This document shows, in pieces, positions 39,848-49,851 of a stretch of DNA of 62,047 nt (positions are counted from its first letter, which is position 1; every line of letters starts with the position of its first letter). The translations under genes were made by a program, and so were the position numbers. The notes under the pieces were generated by a model. That model was given only the letters and a program-made list of their open reading frames with translations. It did not search any database and was not told the DNA's origin. The stretch comes from Tistrella bauzanensis (GTDB lineage Bacteria; Pseudomonadota; Alphaproteobacteria; Tistrellales; Tistrellaceae). The stretch covers positions 1 to 62,047 of the forward strand of contig NZ_BMDZ01000035.1 of the NCBI RefSeq assembly GCF_014636235.1, in the 5' to 3' direction.

Positions 39848-41243
39848 TCCGCGCGGCATCGGCATCGATGCGGGCAGGGTCGACGGCGGCGATCCCGAAC
39901 AGCAGCCCGGGGCGCGGCGGCCCCAGAAAGAAGCCCGACATCGGCTGCATGCCGAAGCCCTGTGCCGCCAGCCGGCCGGCGATGGCGATATCCGGGCAGG
40001 CGGGATCGCGAAACCAGGTGGCAAGTTGCAGGCCGTCATTCCCATCGCCAAGATCGAGCACCGGCCCGCAATGGCGGCGCAGGGCGTCGGCCGTTGCCCG
40101 CATGCGCGCGCCATAAACCGGCGTCATGCGGCGCAGATGGGCGCGCAGCCGGCCATCGCGCATGAACCGGGCAAGGCCCGCCTGGATATGGCCCGACACC
40201 GCCGCCCCCCGCCGCCGGAAGGCGGTGGAGACCGGGCCCCACAGGCGTTGCGGCACGATCATGTAGGCGACCCGTAATCCGGGGGCGAGGGTCTTCGAGA
40301 AGGTGCCCAGATAAACCACGACATCCGACCGGTCGATGCCCTGAAGAGCGGCGATGGGATGGGCGCCATAATGGAACTCGCTGTCGTAATCATCCTCGAT
40401 CACGATCGCGCCGGCCGAACGTGCCACCTCCAGCAGTGCCAGCCTGCGTGGCAGCGTCATCGTCACCCCGGTCGGGTATTGATGCGAGGGCGTGGTGTAG
40501 ATGATCCGCGGGGCCGGCTGGCCGACGGCGATGGCGGCGGCGACATCGATCCCGGCGGCATCGCAGGGCACCGGCGCCAGCCGCGCGCCGGCGGCGGCGA
40601 ACACCGCCCGGGCGGCGGGATAGCCCGGCTCTTCCAGCCAGACGACATCCTCGCGGCCGGCACCCCGGCCGGTCAGCAGAACCGTGGCCAGAAGATCGAT
40701 CGCGGCGCGGGTCGAGGGCAGGATCAGAACCTGATCGGCGGTCGCCGACACACCGCGTGTCACACTGACATGGTCGATGATCGCCTGCCGTAGCGCCGCG
40801 AGGCCGGTGGTTTCGGCATAGCCCAGATCGCTGGTGCGGAACGACCGCGCGCCGGCCTTCAGGCAGGCGGCCCAGTCGGCATGCGGGAAACTGGCCAGAT
40901 CCGGCATGCCGGGGGCATAGAGCCGGGGCGGTGCCTCGCTGCCGGCGCCAACGGCCACCGGCACCGGCGCCCGGCGTGGCGCTGGTGCCGGTGCGATTGC
41001 CGCGACCACGGTCGCCGATCCGGGCCGGCCATCCAGATAGCCTTCGGCCTTCAGCCGGTCATAGGCATGAACCACGGTCGATCGCGCCACCCCCAGCGCC
41101 ATGGCCATGGCGCGGGTCGACGGCAGGCGCTGCGCCGCCGCCATCTGGCCCGACAGGATGCGGTCGCGCAGGCCACGATAGATCTGGCCTTCCAGATCCC
41201 CGGCCGCGCGGTCGGGCATCAGCCATGTCGGGGCCGGGTGCAT
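39822..41243 (-). CDS. MocR/PdxR-type GntR regulator with aminotransferase domain
   Basis: 473 residues: an N-terminal GntR winged HTH (GQIYRGLRDRILSGQMAAAQRLPSTRAMAMALGVARSTVVHAYDRL), a Pro/Ala-rich linker and a type I aminotransferase fold with the PLP-lysine motif GTFSKTLAPGLRVAY. Such proteins use PLP as cofactor or effector and often control a divergent gene; here that would be the acetyltransferase-EamA-acetyltransferase set. The intervening 119 bases contain GGTCTG (41261-41266) and CAGACC (41296-41301), a possible operator. Confidence 0.92.
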   Translation of the reverse strand: MHPAPTWLMPDRAAGDLEGQIYRGLRDRILSGQMAAAQRLPSTRAMAMALGVARSTVVHAYDRLKAEGYLDGRPGSATVVAAIAPAPAPRRAPVPVAVGAGSEAPPRLYAPGMPDLASFPHADWAACLKAGARSFRTSDLGYAETTGLAALRQAIIDHVSVTRGVSATADQVLILPSTRAAIDLLATVLLTGRGAGREDVVWLEEPGYPAARAVFAAAGARLAPVPCDAAGIDVAAAIAVGQPAPRIIYTTPSHQYPTGVTMTLPRRLALLEVARSAGAIVIEDDYDSEFHYGAHPIAALQGIDRSDVVVYLGTFSKTLAPGLRVAYMIVPQRLWGPVSTAFRRRGAAVSGHIQAGLARFMRDGRLRAHLRRMTPVYGARMRATADALRRHCGPVLDLGDGNDGLQLATWFRDPACPDIAIAGRLAAQGFGMQPMSGFFLGPPRPGLLFGIAAVDPARIDADAARIMGCCGPR

Positions 41244-41362
41244 GATGTCCCTGTCAAACCGGTCTGGTCATAATCCTGAAACTGGACGTTTACATCAGAC
41301 CTGTCGGGCGCGCAAATGACAAGCACCAGCCATCGTGCCGCAGACCCGCAGGACATACGCCC

Positions 41363-42037
41363 ATGACCATCACACCATCTTCCGATCTCACCGCCTGGGC
41401 CGGCGCGCCGCCGCCGCCGCGCGCGGCCCTGGATGGCCGCTATACCCGGCTGGAGCCGTTCGATGCCACGGCCCATGCCCGCGCGCTGTTCCAGGCATCG
41501 GCGGCACCCGGCGCCGACGACCGTTTCCGCTGGCTGTTCGAGACGCCGCCGGACGATGAAGCCGCGTTCGGCGCCTGGTTCGACAAGGCGGCGGCCGGTC
41601 GTGATCCGCTGTTCTTCGCGGTGATCGACAAGGCGACCGGCCGCGCCGAGGGCCGCCAGGCCCTGATGCGCATCGACACCACCCATGGGGTGATCGAGAT
41701 CGGCAGCATCCTTTGGGGGCCGGCGATCGCCCGCACCCGGGTGGCGACCGAGGCGCTGTTCCTGTTCGCCGATCTGGCCTTCGCCAGCGGCTATCGCCGG
41801 TTCGAATGGAAATGCAACGCGGAGAATGCCCCCTCGCGCCGCGCGGCGGAACGCTTCGGCTTCAGCTTCGAGGGCATCTTCCGCCAGCACATGGTGGTGA
41901 AGGGCCAGAACCGCGACACGGCATGGTTCTCGATCACCGATGGCGAATGGCCGCGGCTGAAGGCCGGCTATCAGGCATGGCTGCGGCCGGAGAACTTCGA
42001 CGAGACCGGCCGCCAGCATCAGCGGCTGCGCTTCTGA
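41363..42037 (+). CDS. GNAT acetyltransferase, RimJ/RimL type
   Basis: 224-residue acetyl-CoA-dependent N-acetyltransferase. The LEPFDATAHARALF start, the GSILWGPAIARTRVATEALFLFADLAF stretch (acetyl-CoA site in this subfamily) and ENAPSRRAAERFGFSFEG are typical of the family that resembles ribosomal-protein acetyltransferases. Substrate unknown. It is first of three overlapping genes. Confidence 0.88.
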   Translation: MTITPSSDLTAWAGAPPPPRAALDGRYTRLEPFDATAHARALFQASAAPGADDRFRWLFETPPDDEAAFGAWFDKAAAGRDPLFFAVIDKATGRAEGRQALMRIDTTHGVIEIGSILWGPAIARTRVATEALFLFADLAFASGYRRFEWKCNAENAPSRRAAERFGFSFEGIFRQHMVVKGQNRDTAWFSITDGEWPRLKAGYQAWLRPENFDETGRQHQRLRF

Positions 42038-43017
42038 TGACCGGCCTTGCTTCCGCCGGCAGCCACCATCGCGGCGATCTGGCCGCCCGCGCCTCGCTGC
42101 TGCTGGTGGCAGTGATCTGGGGGCTGAACTGGCCGGCGGGCCGGGCGGCGCTTCAGGATCTGTCGCCCTGGGCGCTGCGGGTGGTGTCGTTCGGCTGTGC
42201 GACCGTCATTCTGATGGCGGTGGCCCGCGCGGGCGGGATCAGCCTTCATATCGAGAAGGGCCGGCCACGATATCACCTGATGGTGGCGGGGCTGCTCAGC
42301 ACCGGCGGCTTCGGCATCCTGGCGGCCTTCGCGCAGCTTGGCACCTCGACCAGCCGCACGGCGATCTGTGCCTATACCATGCCGATCTGGGCGACACTGT
42401 TTGCCCGCCTCGTGCTGGGGGAACGGCTGGACCGGTGGCGGGGTGCCGCCCTGCTTCTGGGCATGGCGGGGCTTGGCGTGCTGCTGTGGCCGCTGTGGGA
42501 TCAGGGGATGCCGGCGGGCGTGCTGTTCGCGCTGGGCTCGGCGGTGAGCTGGGCGGCGGGCACGGTGTGGCTGAAACGCGCCCGCATCCATGGCCATCCG
42601 CTGGCGATCACCGCCTGGCAGCTTGCCGCCGGCACCGTGGCGGTGACCATCGGTTTCCTGATCGACGGCGCCCGCATCGGCCAGGGCCTGCACCTGATCC
42701 CGGCGATCGGGCTGGCCTATAACACCCTGATCGGCAGCGCGCTGGCCTATCTGCTGTGGTTCCAGACCGTGGCACGGCTGCCGGCCGCCACAGCCGGCCT
42801 CGGCACGCTGCTGGTGCCGGTGGTGGGGGTGCTGGCCTCGGTGCTTCTGCTGGGCGAACGGCCGACCGCGGCCGATCTCGCAGGCTTCGCTCTCATCTTC
42901 ATCGCGGCGCTGTGCGCGCTGGGCTCGACCGCCGGGCCAAGGCCTGCACCACGCCCTGCCCCTGCTTCCATCCCGGCCCCTGCCTCCCCGCCTCCGACAT
43001 CTGGACCCGCATCATGA
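42037..43017 (+). CDS. EamA-family (DMT) transporter
   Basis: 326-residue permease of the drug/metabolite transporter superfamily with about ten transmembrane segments in two EamA repeats (SLLLVAVIWGLNWPAGRAAL and VLFALGSAVSWAAGTVWLKRA). The C-terminal ~30 residues are a Pro/Ala tail. The start codon overlaps the stop of the preceding acetyltransferase (TGATG). With a MocR regulator alongside, export of an amino-acid-like or amine compound is plausible but not shown. Confidence 0.9.
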   Translation: MTGLASAGSHHRGDLAARASLLLVAVIWGLNWPAGRAALQDLSPWALRVVSFGCATVILMAVARAGGISLHIEKGRPRYHLMVAGLLSTGGFGILAAFAQLGTSTSRTAICAYTMPIWATLFARLVLGERLDRWRGAALLLGMAGLGVLLWPLWDQGMPAGVLFALGSAVSWAAGTVWLKRARIHGHPLAITAWQLAAGTVAVTIGFLIDGARIGQGLHLIPAIGLAYNTLIGSALAYLLWFQTVARLPAATAGLGTLLVPVVGVLASVLLLGERPTAADLAGFALIFIAALCALGSTAGPRPAPRPAPASIPAPASPPPTSGPAS

Positions 43018-43475
43018 CCGACAGTCTCAACACCACCATCACCATCCGGCCGTTCACCGCCGCCGACCACGACGCCTGGCTGCCGCTGTGGCGCGGCTAT
43101 CAGGCCTTCTACAAGGTCGACATCCCCGACGCGGTCTCGGCGGTGACCTGGACGCGGATGCTTGACCCGGCCGAGCCGATGGGCGGCGCGCTTGCCTGGC
43201 GGGGCAACGAGGCGCTGGGCATGGTCCACCATGTCCGCCACCGCTCATGCTGGACGACCGGCGATTACTGCTATCTCCAGGATCTGTTCGTCGACCCGTC
43301 CATCCGCGGCGCCGGCATCGGCCGCCGGCTGATCACCCATGTCTATGACATCGCCCGCGCCGCCGGCTGCTCGCGTGTCCACTGGCTGACCCACGAGACC
43401 AACACCGATGCGATGAAGCTGTATGACCGCATCGCCAGCCGCTCAGGCTTCGTGCAGTACCGACATCTGCTCTGA
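43014..43475 (+). CDS. GNAT acetyltransferase
   Basis: 153-residue N-acetyltransferase with ITIRPFTAADHDAWLPLWRGYQAFY at the start and the acetyl-CoA loop IRGAGIGRRLITHVYDIARAAG. The family acts on amino groups of small molecules; substrate not readable. It overlaps the EamA gene by 4 bases, so the three genes are co-transcribed; a hairpin follows. Confidence 0.9.
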   Translation: MTDSLNTTITIRPFTAADHDAWLPLWRGYQAFYKVDIPDAVSAVTWTRMLDPAEPMGGALAWRGNEALGMVHHVRHRSCWTTGDYCYLQDLFVDPSIRGAGIGRRLITHVYDIARAAGCSRVHWLTHETNTDAMKLYDRIASRSGFVQYRHLL

Positions 43476-43496
43476 TCCGGCAGTTGTCCATGCCCG

Positions 43497-43532
43497 ATGG
43501 ACCGTAACGCCCTGACCGGCGTTACGGTCCAT
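43497..43532 (+). terminator. Perfect 15-bp hairpin after the acetyltransferase operon
   Basis: Arms 43497-43511 and 43518-43532 (ATGGACCGTAACGCC and its complement) around CTGACC, followed by TTTGCG. A probable terminator of the three-gene operon. Confidence 0.75.
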
Positions 43533-43590
43533 TTGCGTTCGTGCCACCACCACCCGCATTTCTGCAAACATCCTTTTGCAGTAACGCAAT

Positions 43591-43618
43591 TTGCAGTTTT
43601 TTAACCCGGCGGTATTCT
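43591..43618 (+). promoter_or_regulatory. Candidate promoter for the alpha/beta hydrolase gene
   Basis: TTGCAG (43591-43596) and TATTCT (43613-43618) with a 16-base spacer resemble sigma-70 -35 and -10 boxes, in the 386-base gap (43476-43861). TTGCAG also occurs at 43576-43581 and CTGCAA in reverse nearby, a possible operator. Apart from the terminator I see nothing else in this gap. Confidence 0.4.
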
Positions 43619-43861
43619 GAAGACACAGGACGAGGACAGACCGGGCAGGATGCAGATGACACGGATGTGACAGACATCTTCCTGCCGTGATGTCGAACAG
43701 ATCTTCAAGTCCGTCCGGGTCGGAATGGTCATATGACATGGCCATGACTTGTGTGATCTGGACTTTTCCTATTGATCACCACGCCGCTATGCCCCACCCG
43801 GCCGGATCAGGTCTGGCGGTGACGGGGCCGGTGCGACCTTCAGTCCAGGGAGACCCATGTC

Positions 43862-44692
43862 ATGCCCAGCATCATCACCCGCGACAATGTCGAGCTGTAT
43901 TACAAGGATTGGGGGCCGAAGGACGGGCCGGTGGTCATTCTCAGCCATGGCTGGCCGCTGAACGTCGACAGTTGGGAGATCCAGGCGCTGTTCCTGGCCG
44001 ATAACGGCTTCCGGGTGATCACCCATGACCGTCGCGGTCATGGCCGGTCGAGCCAGCCCTGGGACGGCAATGACATGGATCACTACGCCGATGATCTGGC
44101 GCAACTGATCCAGGCCCTGGACCTGCATGATGTGTCGCTGTTCGGCTTCTCAACCGGCGGCGGCGAGATCACCCGCTATGTCGGCCGCCACGGTACCGGC
44201 CGGGTGGCGCGGCTGGGGCTGATTTCGGCGGTGCCGCCGCTGATGCTGAAGACCGACGCCAATCCCGGTGGTCTGCCGATCGAGGTGTTCGACGGCATCC
44301 GCGCCGCCAGCCTCGCCGACCGCTCCAAGCTGTATCAGGACATCGCCTCAGGCCCGTTCTTCGGCTTCAACCGGCCGGGTGCCACGCCGTCGCAGGGCAT
44401 GATCGATGCCTTCTGGTTCCAGGGCATGACCGGCGGTCACAAGAACACCTTCGACTCGATCAAGGCCTTCTCGGAAACCGACTTCACCCAGGATCTGGCG
44501 AAATTCGACAAGCCGACCCTGATCGTCCATGGCGATGACGACCAGATCGTGCCGATCGATGCCGCTGGCCGCGCCTCGAAGCGCCTGGTGCCGCATGCCG
44601 AGCTGACGGTCTATCCCGGCGCCCCCCACGGCCTGACCAACACCCACAGCGATCAGTTGAACCAGGACATGCTCGCCTTCCTGCGCGGCTGA
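43862..44692 (+). CDS. Alpha/beta hydrolase (non-haem chloroperoxidase/arylesterase type)
   Basis: 276 residues. The oxyanion segment [13 protein letters not shown], the nucleophile elbow GFSTGGGE with the catalytic Ser, the Asp in [10 protein letters not shown] and the His in [10 protein letters not shown] form the triad. The family includes cofactor-free haloperoxidases and esterases. It is the first of a hydrolase - isochorismatase - amidohydrolase - MFS series that probably works together in detoxification. Confidence 0.9.
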   Translation: MPSIITRDNVELYYKDWGPKDGPVVILSHGWPLNVDSWEIQALFLADNGFRVITHDRRGHGRSSQPWDGNDMDHYADDLAQLIQALDLHDVSLFGFSTGGGEITRYVGRHGTGRVARLGLISAVPPLMLKTDANPGGLPIEVFDGIRAASLADRSKLYQDIASGPFFGFNRPGATPSQGMIDAFWFQGMTGGHKNTFDSIKAFSETDFTQDLAKFDKPTLIVHGDDDQIVPIDAAGRASKRLVPHAELTVYPGAPHGLTNTHSDQLNQDMLAFLRG

Positions 44693-44750
44693 GCCGTCTG
44701 TCTCGACGCCCGACGTCTTCCATCATCATCGATATCCCGGGACCAGGATC

Positions 44751-45434
44751 ATGACCGACAGCAAGCTGGAACTGCTCACCCCCCATAACTGCCAGATCAT
44801 CTTCATCGACCAGCAGCCGCAGATGGCCTTCGGCGTGCAGTCGATCGATCGTCAGGTGCTGAAGAACAACGTCGTGGCGCTCGCCAAGGCCGCGAAGGTG
44901 TTCGCCATCCCCACCACGATCACGACGGTCGAGACCCTGGGCTTTTCGGGCCACACCTATCCGGAACTGCTGGGCGTGTTTCCCGAGGCTCCGATCCTTG
45001 AGCGGACCTCGATGAATTCCTGGGACGACCAGAAGGTGCGCGACGCGCTGGCCGCCAATGGCCGGAAGAAGGTGGTGGTGTCGGGCCTGTGGACGGAGGT
45101 CTGCAACAACTCGTTCGCGCTGTCGGCGATGCTGGAAGGCGGCTACGAGATCTATATGGTCGAGGATGCCTCGGGCGGCACCAGCAAGACCGCCCATGAC
45201 TATGCCATGCAGCGGATGATCCAGGTCGGTGTGGTGCCGGTCACCTGGCAGCAGGTGATGCTGGAATGGCAGCGCGACTGGGCGCGCAAGGACAGCTACG
45301 ACGCGGTGATGGATATCGTGCGCGAGCATTCCGGCGCCTATGGCATGGGTGTCGATTATGCCTACACCATGGTTCATGGCGCGCCCGAGCGCGTGACCCA
45401 CGGGCCGACCCTGGACCCGGTCGCCGCCGCCTGA
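44751..45434 (+). CDS. Isochorismatase-like cysteine hydrolase (YcaC type)
   Basis: 227 residues. The Asp in IIFIDQQPQM and the Cys in GLWTEVCNNSFALSAM correspond to the catalytic Asp and Cys of the isochorismatase hydrolase fold; EIYMVEDASGGTS is conserved in YcaC proteins. The C-terminal ~55 residues (QRDWARKDSYDAVMDIVREHSGAYG) are longer than in the minimal fold. Substrate unknown. 58 bases after the preceding hydrolase gene. Confidence 0.88.
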   Translation: MTDSKLELLTPHNCQIIFIDQQPQMAFGVQSIDRQVLKNNVVALAKAAKVFAIPTTITTVETLGFSGHTYPELLGVFPEAPILERTSMNSWDDQKVRDALAANGRKKVVVSGLWTEVCNNSFALSAMLEGGYEIYMVEDASGGTSKTAHDYAMQRMIQVGVVPVTWQQVMLEWQRDWARKDSYDAVMDIVREHSGAYGMGVDYAYTMVHGAPERVTHGPTLDPVAAA

Positions 45435-45596
45435 TCCGAACCGTCCCGCCCCCCCGCGTCACCGGGCCTGCCCCGGCAGGCCCGCACCACGTCGGGTGGC
45501 CCGACCAGCGCCACGACACCTCCGCCCTGCGACCCCGACCCTCGCGGCTGACCGACCCTCGCGCCCGCCCTGCCCGCATCCATCAGGAGATCCGCC

Positions 45597-47474
45597 ATGA
45601 CCGGCACCACAGCCCCGGACCTGATCCTCACCCATGGCCGCTTCACCACCATGGACCCGTCGATGCCGGACCCGGAGGCGGTGGCGATCACCGATGGCCG
45701 GTTCAGCGCCGTGGGCGATGCCGGGCCGATCATGGCCAGCGCCGGCGCGGATACCCGGGTTCTGGATCTGGGCGGGCGGCGGGTGGTGCCGGGGCTGATC
45801 GACAGTCACATGCACATCATTCGCGGCGGGTTGAACTATAATCTGGAACTGCGCTGGGACGGCGTGCGCTCGCTGGCCGATGCGATGGCGATGCTGAAGC
45901 GGCAGGTCGACAACACCCCGGCGCCGCAATGGGTGCGGGTGGTGGGTGGCTTCACCCTGCACCAGTTTGCCGAAAAGCGTCTGCCGACCCTGGACGAGTT
46001 GAACGCGGTCGCTCCCGACACCCCGGTGTTCATCCTGCATCTGTATGACCGCGCGCTGCTGAACCGCGCAGCACTGCGGGTGGTGGGCTATACGAAAGAC
46101 ACCCCCAATCCGCCCGGCGGCGAGATCCAGCGCGATGCGCGCGGCGAGCCGACAGGGCTGCTGCTGGCCCGGCCGAACGCTATGATCCTGTATGCGACCC
46201 TGGCCAAGGGACCGCCGCTGCCGCCGGAGTATCAGGCGAATTCCACCCGCCATTTCATGCGGGAGATGAACCGGCTGGGGGTCACCGGCGTGATCGATGC
46301 CGGCGGCGGGTTCCAGAACTATCCCGATGACTATGCGATCATCCGCCAGCTTCATGCCGAGGGGCTGCTGACCTTGCGCATCGCCTATAACCTGTTCACC
46401 CAGAAGCCGGGCGGCGAGGTCGAGGATTTTGTGCGCTGGGGCGGGATGATCCGGCCCGGCGAGGGAGATGACAGCCTGCGCCATAATGGCGCCGGTGAGA
46501 TGCTGGTGTTCTCGGCGGCCGATTTCGAGGATTTCCGCGAGCCGCGCCCGGACTTAGCCCCATCCATGGAAACCGAGCTTGAAGACGTGGTGCGGGTGCT
46601 GGTGGAGAACCGCTGGCCCTGGCGGCTGCATGCCACCTATGACGAGACCATCACCCGCGCGCTGGACGCCTTCGAGGCGGTGAACTGCGAGATGCCGATC
46701 GATGGCCTGCACTGGATGCTGGATCATTGCGAGACGATCAGCGACCGCAATATCGACCGGGTCGCGGCGCTGGGTGGCGGCATTGCGGTTCAGCACCGGA
46801 TGATGTTCCAGGGCGAGGATTTCGTCGACCGCTATGGCCACGCGGCGGCCGAGCGGACCCCGCCGGTGCGGCGGATGCTGGAAGCCGGCGTGCCGGTGGG
46901 GGCCGGCACCGATGCGACGCGGGTGGCCTCCTATAATCCATGGGTGTCGTTCGCCTGGCTGGTGACCGGGCGCACCCTGGGCGGCTTGCAGCTTTATCCG
47001 CGGGCCAACCGGCTGGACCGGCACGAGGCGCTGCATCTGTGGACCGCCGGCAATACCTGGTTTTCGACCGAAGAGGGCAAGAAGGGCCGGATCACGCCCG
47101 GCCAGCTTGCCGATCTGGCGGTGCTGGATCGCGACATCATGACCGCGCCCGACGACGCGCTGCAAGACACCGAAAGCGTGCTGACCCTGCTTGGTGGCCG
47201 GGTGGTGCATGCCAGCGATGACTTCGCGCCGCTTGCCCCCGACCTGCCGCCGGCGATGCCGGACTGGTCACCGGTCCGGCGGTTCGGCGGCTATCAGCGC
47301 CGGCCCGTGGTTGACGGGCCGGCCGCCAGCCCGGCCATGGCCCATGCCTGCGGCTGTGCCAATGGCTGCGGCGTGCATGGCCATGATCATGCACGCGCGC
47401 TTGCCGCCCGCACCCCGGCTGAGAATGACCGCAGCTTCTGGGGCGTGTTCGGCTGTTCCTGCTGGGCGGTCTGA
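45597..47474 (+). CDS. YtcJ-like amidohydrolase with Cys/His-rich C-terminal tail
   Basis: 625-residue metal-dependent amidohydrolase (amidohydrolase_3). GLIDSHMHIIRGG supplies the N-terminal metal-binding His pair, LHWMLDHCETIS and GAGTDATRVASYNP later conserved residues. The last ~45 residues are odd: AHACGCANGCGVHGHDHA, then a second cysteine pair near the very end (GCSCWAV), resembling a metal-binding appendage. It follows the isochorismatase gene in the same direction. Confidence 0.85.
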   Translation: MTGTTAPDLILTHGRFTTMDPSMPDPEAVAITDGRFSAVGDAGPIMASAGADTRVLDLGGRRVVPGLIDSHMHIIRGGLNYNLELRWDGVRSLADAMAMLKRQVDNTPAPQWVRVVGGFTLHQFAEKRLPTLDELNAVAPDTPVFILHLYDRALLNRAALRVVGYTKDTPNPPGGEIQRDARGEPTGLLLARPNAMILYATLAKGPPLPPEYQANSTRHFMREMNRLGVTGVIDAGGGFQNYPDDYAIIRQLHAEGLLTLRIAYNLFTQKPGGEVEDFVRWGGMIRPGEGDDSLRHNGAGEMLVFSAADFEDFREPRPDLAPSMETELEDVVRVLVENRWPWRLHATYDETITRALDAFEAVNCEMPIDGLHWMLDHCETISDRNIDRVAALGGGIAVQHRMMFQGEDFVDRYGHAAAERTPPVRRMLEAGVPVGAGTDATRVASYNPWVSFAWLVTGRTLGGLQLYPRANRLDRHEALHLWTAGNTWFSTEEGKKGRITPGQLADLAVLDRDIMTAPDDALQDTESVLTLLGGRVVHASDDFAPLAPDLPPAMPDWSPVRRFGGYQRRPVVDGPAASPAMAHACGCANGCGVHGHDHARALAARTPAENDRSFWGVFGCSCWAV

Positions 47475-47516
47475 CCGCCACACGGGGCCCCCTTCCAGAC
47501 CAAGTGAGCCATTGCC

Positions 47517-49157
47517 ATGACCACATCCACCGCCCCCGATCCCGCCCCCGTCAGCGCCTGGGCGCCGTTCCGCAACCGGGTGTTCCTGTTCATCTGGCTG
47601 GCGGTGCTGGTGTCGAACACCGGAACCTGGGTGCGCGATGTGGCATCCGGCTGGCTGATGACCGAGCTGTCGCCCTCGCCGCTGCTGGTGTCGATGGTGC
47701 AGGCGGCGACGACGCTGCCGGTATTCCTGCTGTCGCTGCCGGCCGGCGCGCTCGCCGACATCGTCGACCGGCGCCGGCTGCTGATCGGCGTGCAGGCCGG
47801 GCTGCTGCTGGTGGCGCTGGCCCTGACCACCACGGCGCATCTGGGGCTGATGACACCCTGGCTGCTGCTGGCGCTGATCCTGGTTGCCGGCGCCGGCGCC
47901 GCCCTGGCCGGGCCGGCCTTTCAGGCGATCATTCCCGAAATCGTCGGCAAGGCGGAGCTGCGGCCGGCGGTGGCGCTGAATTCGCTGGGCATCAATGTGT
48001 CGCGCGCCATCGGCCCGGCGCTGGGCGGGCTGATCGTCGCCACGGCCGGGGTTGCCGCTGCCTATCTGTTCGATGCCCTGTCCTATCTGGTGGTGATCGC
48101 GGTGTTCGTCTGGTGGCGCCGGATGCCCGCCCCCGCCGATCTGCCGCCTGAGGCCTTTCTGCCGGCGATGCGCGCCGGGCTGCGCTATGCTGCCGGATCG
48201 GCCGATCTGAAGCGGGTGCTGCTGCGCGCCGCCACCTTCTTCCTGTTCGGATCAGCCTATTGGGCGCTGCTGCCATTGATCGCGCGGGAGCGGCTGAATG
48301 CCGATGCCACCACCTATGGCATCCTGCTGGCGGCGATCGGTGCCGGTGCTGTCAGCGGCGCGCTGCTGATGCCGCGGCTGAGGCTGCCCGGTGCCATGCT
48401 GGTGCTGGCCGGCAGCCTGACCACCGCCGCCACCACGGCAGCCCTCGCCCTGGTGCAACTGCCCTGGATTGCCGGTCTGCTGCTGTTCGTGGCCGGCGGC
48501 GCCTGGATCGCGGTTCTGACCAATCTGAACGTCACCGCCCAGTCGGTGCTGCCCAACTGGGTGCGCGCGCGCGGCCTTGCCATCTATCTGATGGTGTTCT
48601 TCGGCGCGATGACCGCGGGATCGGCGATCTGGGGCAGCGTCGCCCAGGCGCTGTCGATCCAGGTGGCGCTGCTGATCGCCGCCGCCGGTGGCGGTCTGGC
48701 GGCCCTGATCGTCGCGCGTCTGGTTGCCCTGCCCGCCGGCACGCCTGACCTCACGCCCTCGATGCACTGGCCGGAGCCGGCGCAGGCGGGCCCGGTCGCC
48801 GGGGATCGCGGGCCGGTGCTGGTGACCATCACCTATCGGATCGACCCCGCCGACCGGCAGGCATTTCTGCACGCCATCCAGCCCCTGGCGCGCATCCGCC
48901 GCCGCGACGGCGCCTTCGGCTGGCGGGTGCTGGAGGATGCCGAGGATCCGGGCCGGTTCGAGGAGATCTTCTTCGCCGCATCCTGGCTGGAACATCTGCG
49001 CCATCACCGCCGGGTGACCCTGAGTGATGTCGCCCATCAGGAGCGGGTGGCCGGTTTCCACCGGGGCACCGAGCCGCCGGTCGTCCGCCATCTGCTGGGC
49101 GCCCCCCATCCGCGCGATCATGGACGCCCCGCCCCCATCGGTGACCATACGCACTGA
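47517..49157 (+). CDS. MFS transporter with C-terminal ABM-like domain
   Basis: 546 residues: twelve predicted transmembrane segments of the MFS_3/EntS-like group ([30 protein letters not shown] at the start), ending near residue 405, then a soluble ~120-residue alpha/beta domain ([41 protein letters not shown]) resembling dimeric antibiotic-biosynthesis-monooxygenase folds, and a His-rich end. Such fusions are recurrent in proteobacteria. Export of a small molecule is likely; substrate unknown. Confidence 0.9.
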   Translation: MTTSTAPDPAPVSAWAPFRNRVFLFIWLAVLVSNTGTWVRDVASGWLMTELSPSPLLVSMVQAATTLPVFLLSLPAGALADIVDRRRLLIGVQAGLLLVALALTTTAHLGLMTPWLLLALILVAGAGAALAGPAFQAIIPEIVGKAELRPAVALNSLGINVSRAIGPALGGLIVATAGVAAAYLFDALSYLVVIAVFVWWRRMPAPADLPPEAFLPAMRAGLRYAAGSADLKRVLLRAATFFLFGSAYWALLPLIARERLNADATTYGILLAAIGAGAVSGALLMPRLRLPGAMLVLAGSLTTAATTAALALVQLPWIAGLLLFVAGGAWIAVLTNLNVTAQSVLPNWVRARGLAIYLMVFFGAMTAGSAIWGSVAQALSIQVALLIAAAGGGLAALIVARLVALPAGTPDLTPSMHWPEPAQAGPVAGDRGPVLVTITYRIDPADRQAFLHAIQPLARIRRRDGAFGWRVLEDAEDPGRFEEIFFAASWLEHLRHHRRVTLSDVAHQERVAGFHRGTEPPVVRHLLGAPHPRDHGRPAPIGDHTH

Positions 49158-49197
49158 GCCGATGTGGCGCCGCCGGGCCTTGTGCGGGCACCCGGCA

Positions 49198-49226
49198 CTT
49201 GACCCTCGCGCCGTTCCAGACCACAT
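49198..49226 (+). promoter_or_regulatory. Candidate heat-shock (RpoH) promoter of hslVU
   Basis: CTTGAC (49198-49203) and CCACAT (49221-49226) with a 17-base spacer resemble alphaproteobacterial sigma-32 promoters, 65 bases upstream of hslV. hslVU is a classical heat-shock operon. Confidence 0.4.
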
Positions 49227-49290
49227 GAGCGGGCATTCCGGTGGCATCCGCCTTTGCCACCGGTGTCTATCGAGGACGGGCTCCAGACAG

Positions 49291-49851
49291 ATGAGCAATG
49301 GTGAGACGACGACGACATGGCACGGCACCACGATCCTTTCGGTGCGCCGCGGCGGCCGGGTGGTGATCGCGGGTGACGGGCAGGTGTCGCTCGGTCAGAC
49401 GGTGATGAAGGCCAATGCCCGCAAGGTGCGGCGGATCGGCGACGGCAGCGTGATCGTGGGGTTTGCGGGTGCCACCGCCGATGCCTTTACGCTGGTTGAA
49501 CGCCTTGAAGCCAAGCTGGAACGCCACCCCCGGCAGTTGGCGCGGGCCTGCGTCGAGCTTGCCAAGGATTGGCGGACCGATCGCTATCTGCGCCGGCTGG
49601 AGGCGATGATGGCGGTGGCCGATGCCAAGGTGTCGCTGGTGCTGACCGGCAATGGCGACGTGCTGGAGCCGCAGGACGGCATCATAGGCATCGGATCGGG
49701 CGGCACCTATGCGCTGGCGGCGGCCCGCGCGCTGGCCGACATCGAGGGGCTGGACGCCGAGGCGATCGCCCGCAAGGCGATGAAGGTCGCGGCCGATATC
49801 TGCGTCTACACCAACCATGAAGTCATCGTCGAGAGCCTGGAGAACGCGTGA
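49291..49851 (+). CDS. hslV: ATP-dependent protease subunit HslV (ClpQ)
   Basis: 186-residue proteasome-like peptidase. A short propeptide precedes the catalytic Thr of [37 protein letters not shown], and [19 protein letters not shown] follows. HslV dodecamers degrade proteins unfolded by HslU. The ATG at 49291 is chosen for family length. Its stop overlaps the hslU start. Confidence 0.97.
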   Translation: MSNGETTTTWHGTTILSVRRGGRVVIAGDGQVSLGQTVMKANARKVRRIGDGSVIVGFAGATADAFTLVERLEAKLERHPRQLARACVELAKDWRTDRYLRRLEAMMAVADAKVSLVLTGNGDVLEPQDGIIGIGSGGTYALAAARALADIEGLDAEAIARKAMKVAADICVYTNHEVIVESLENA

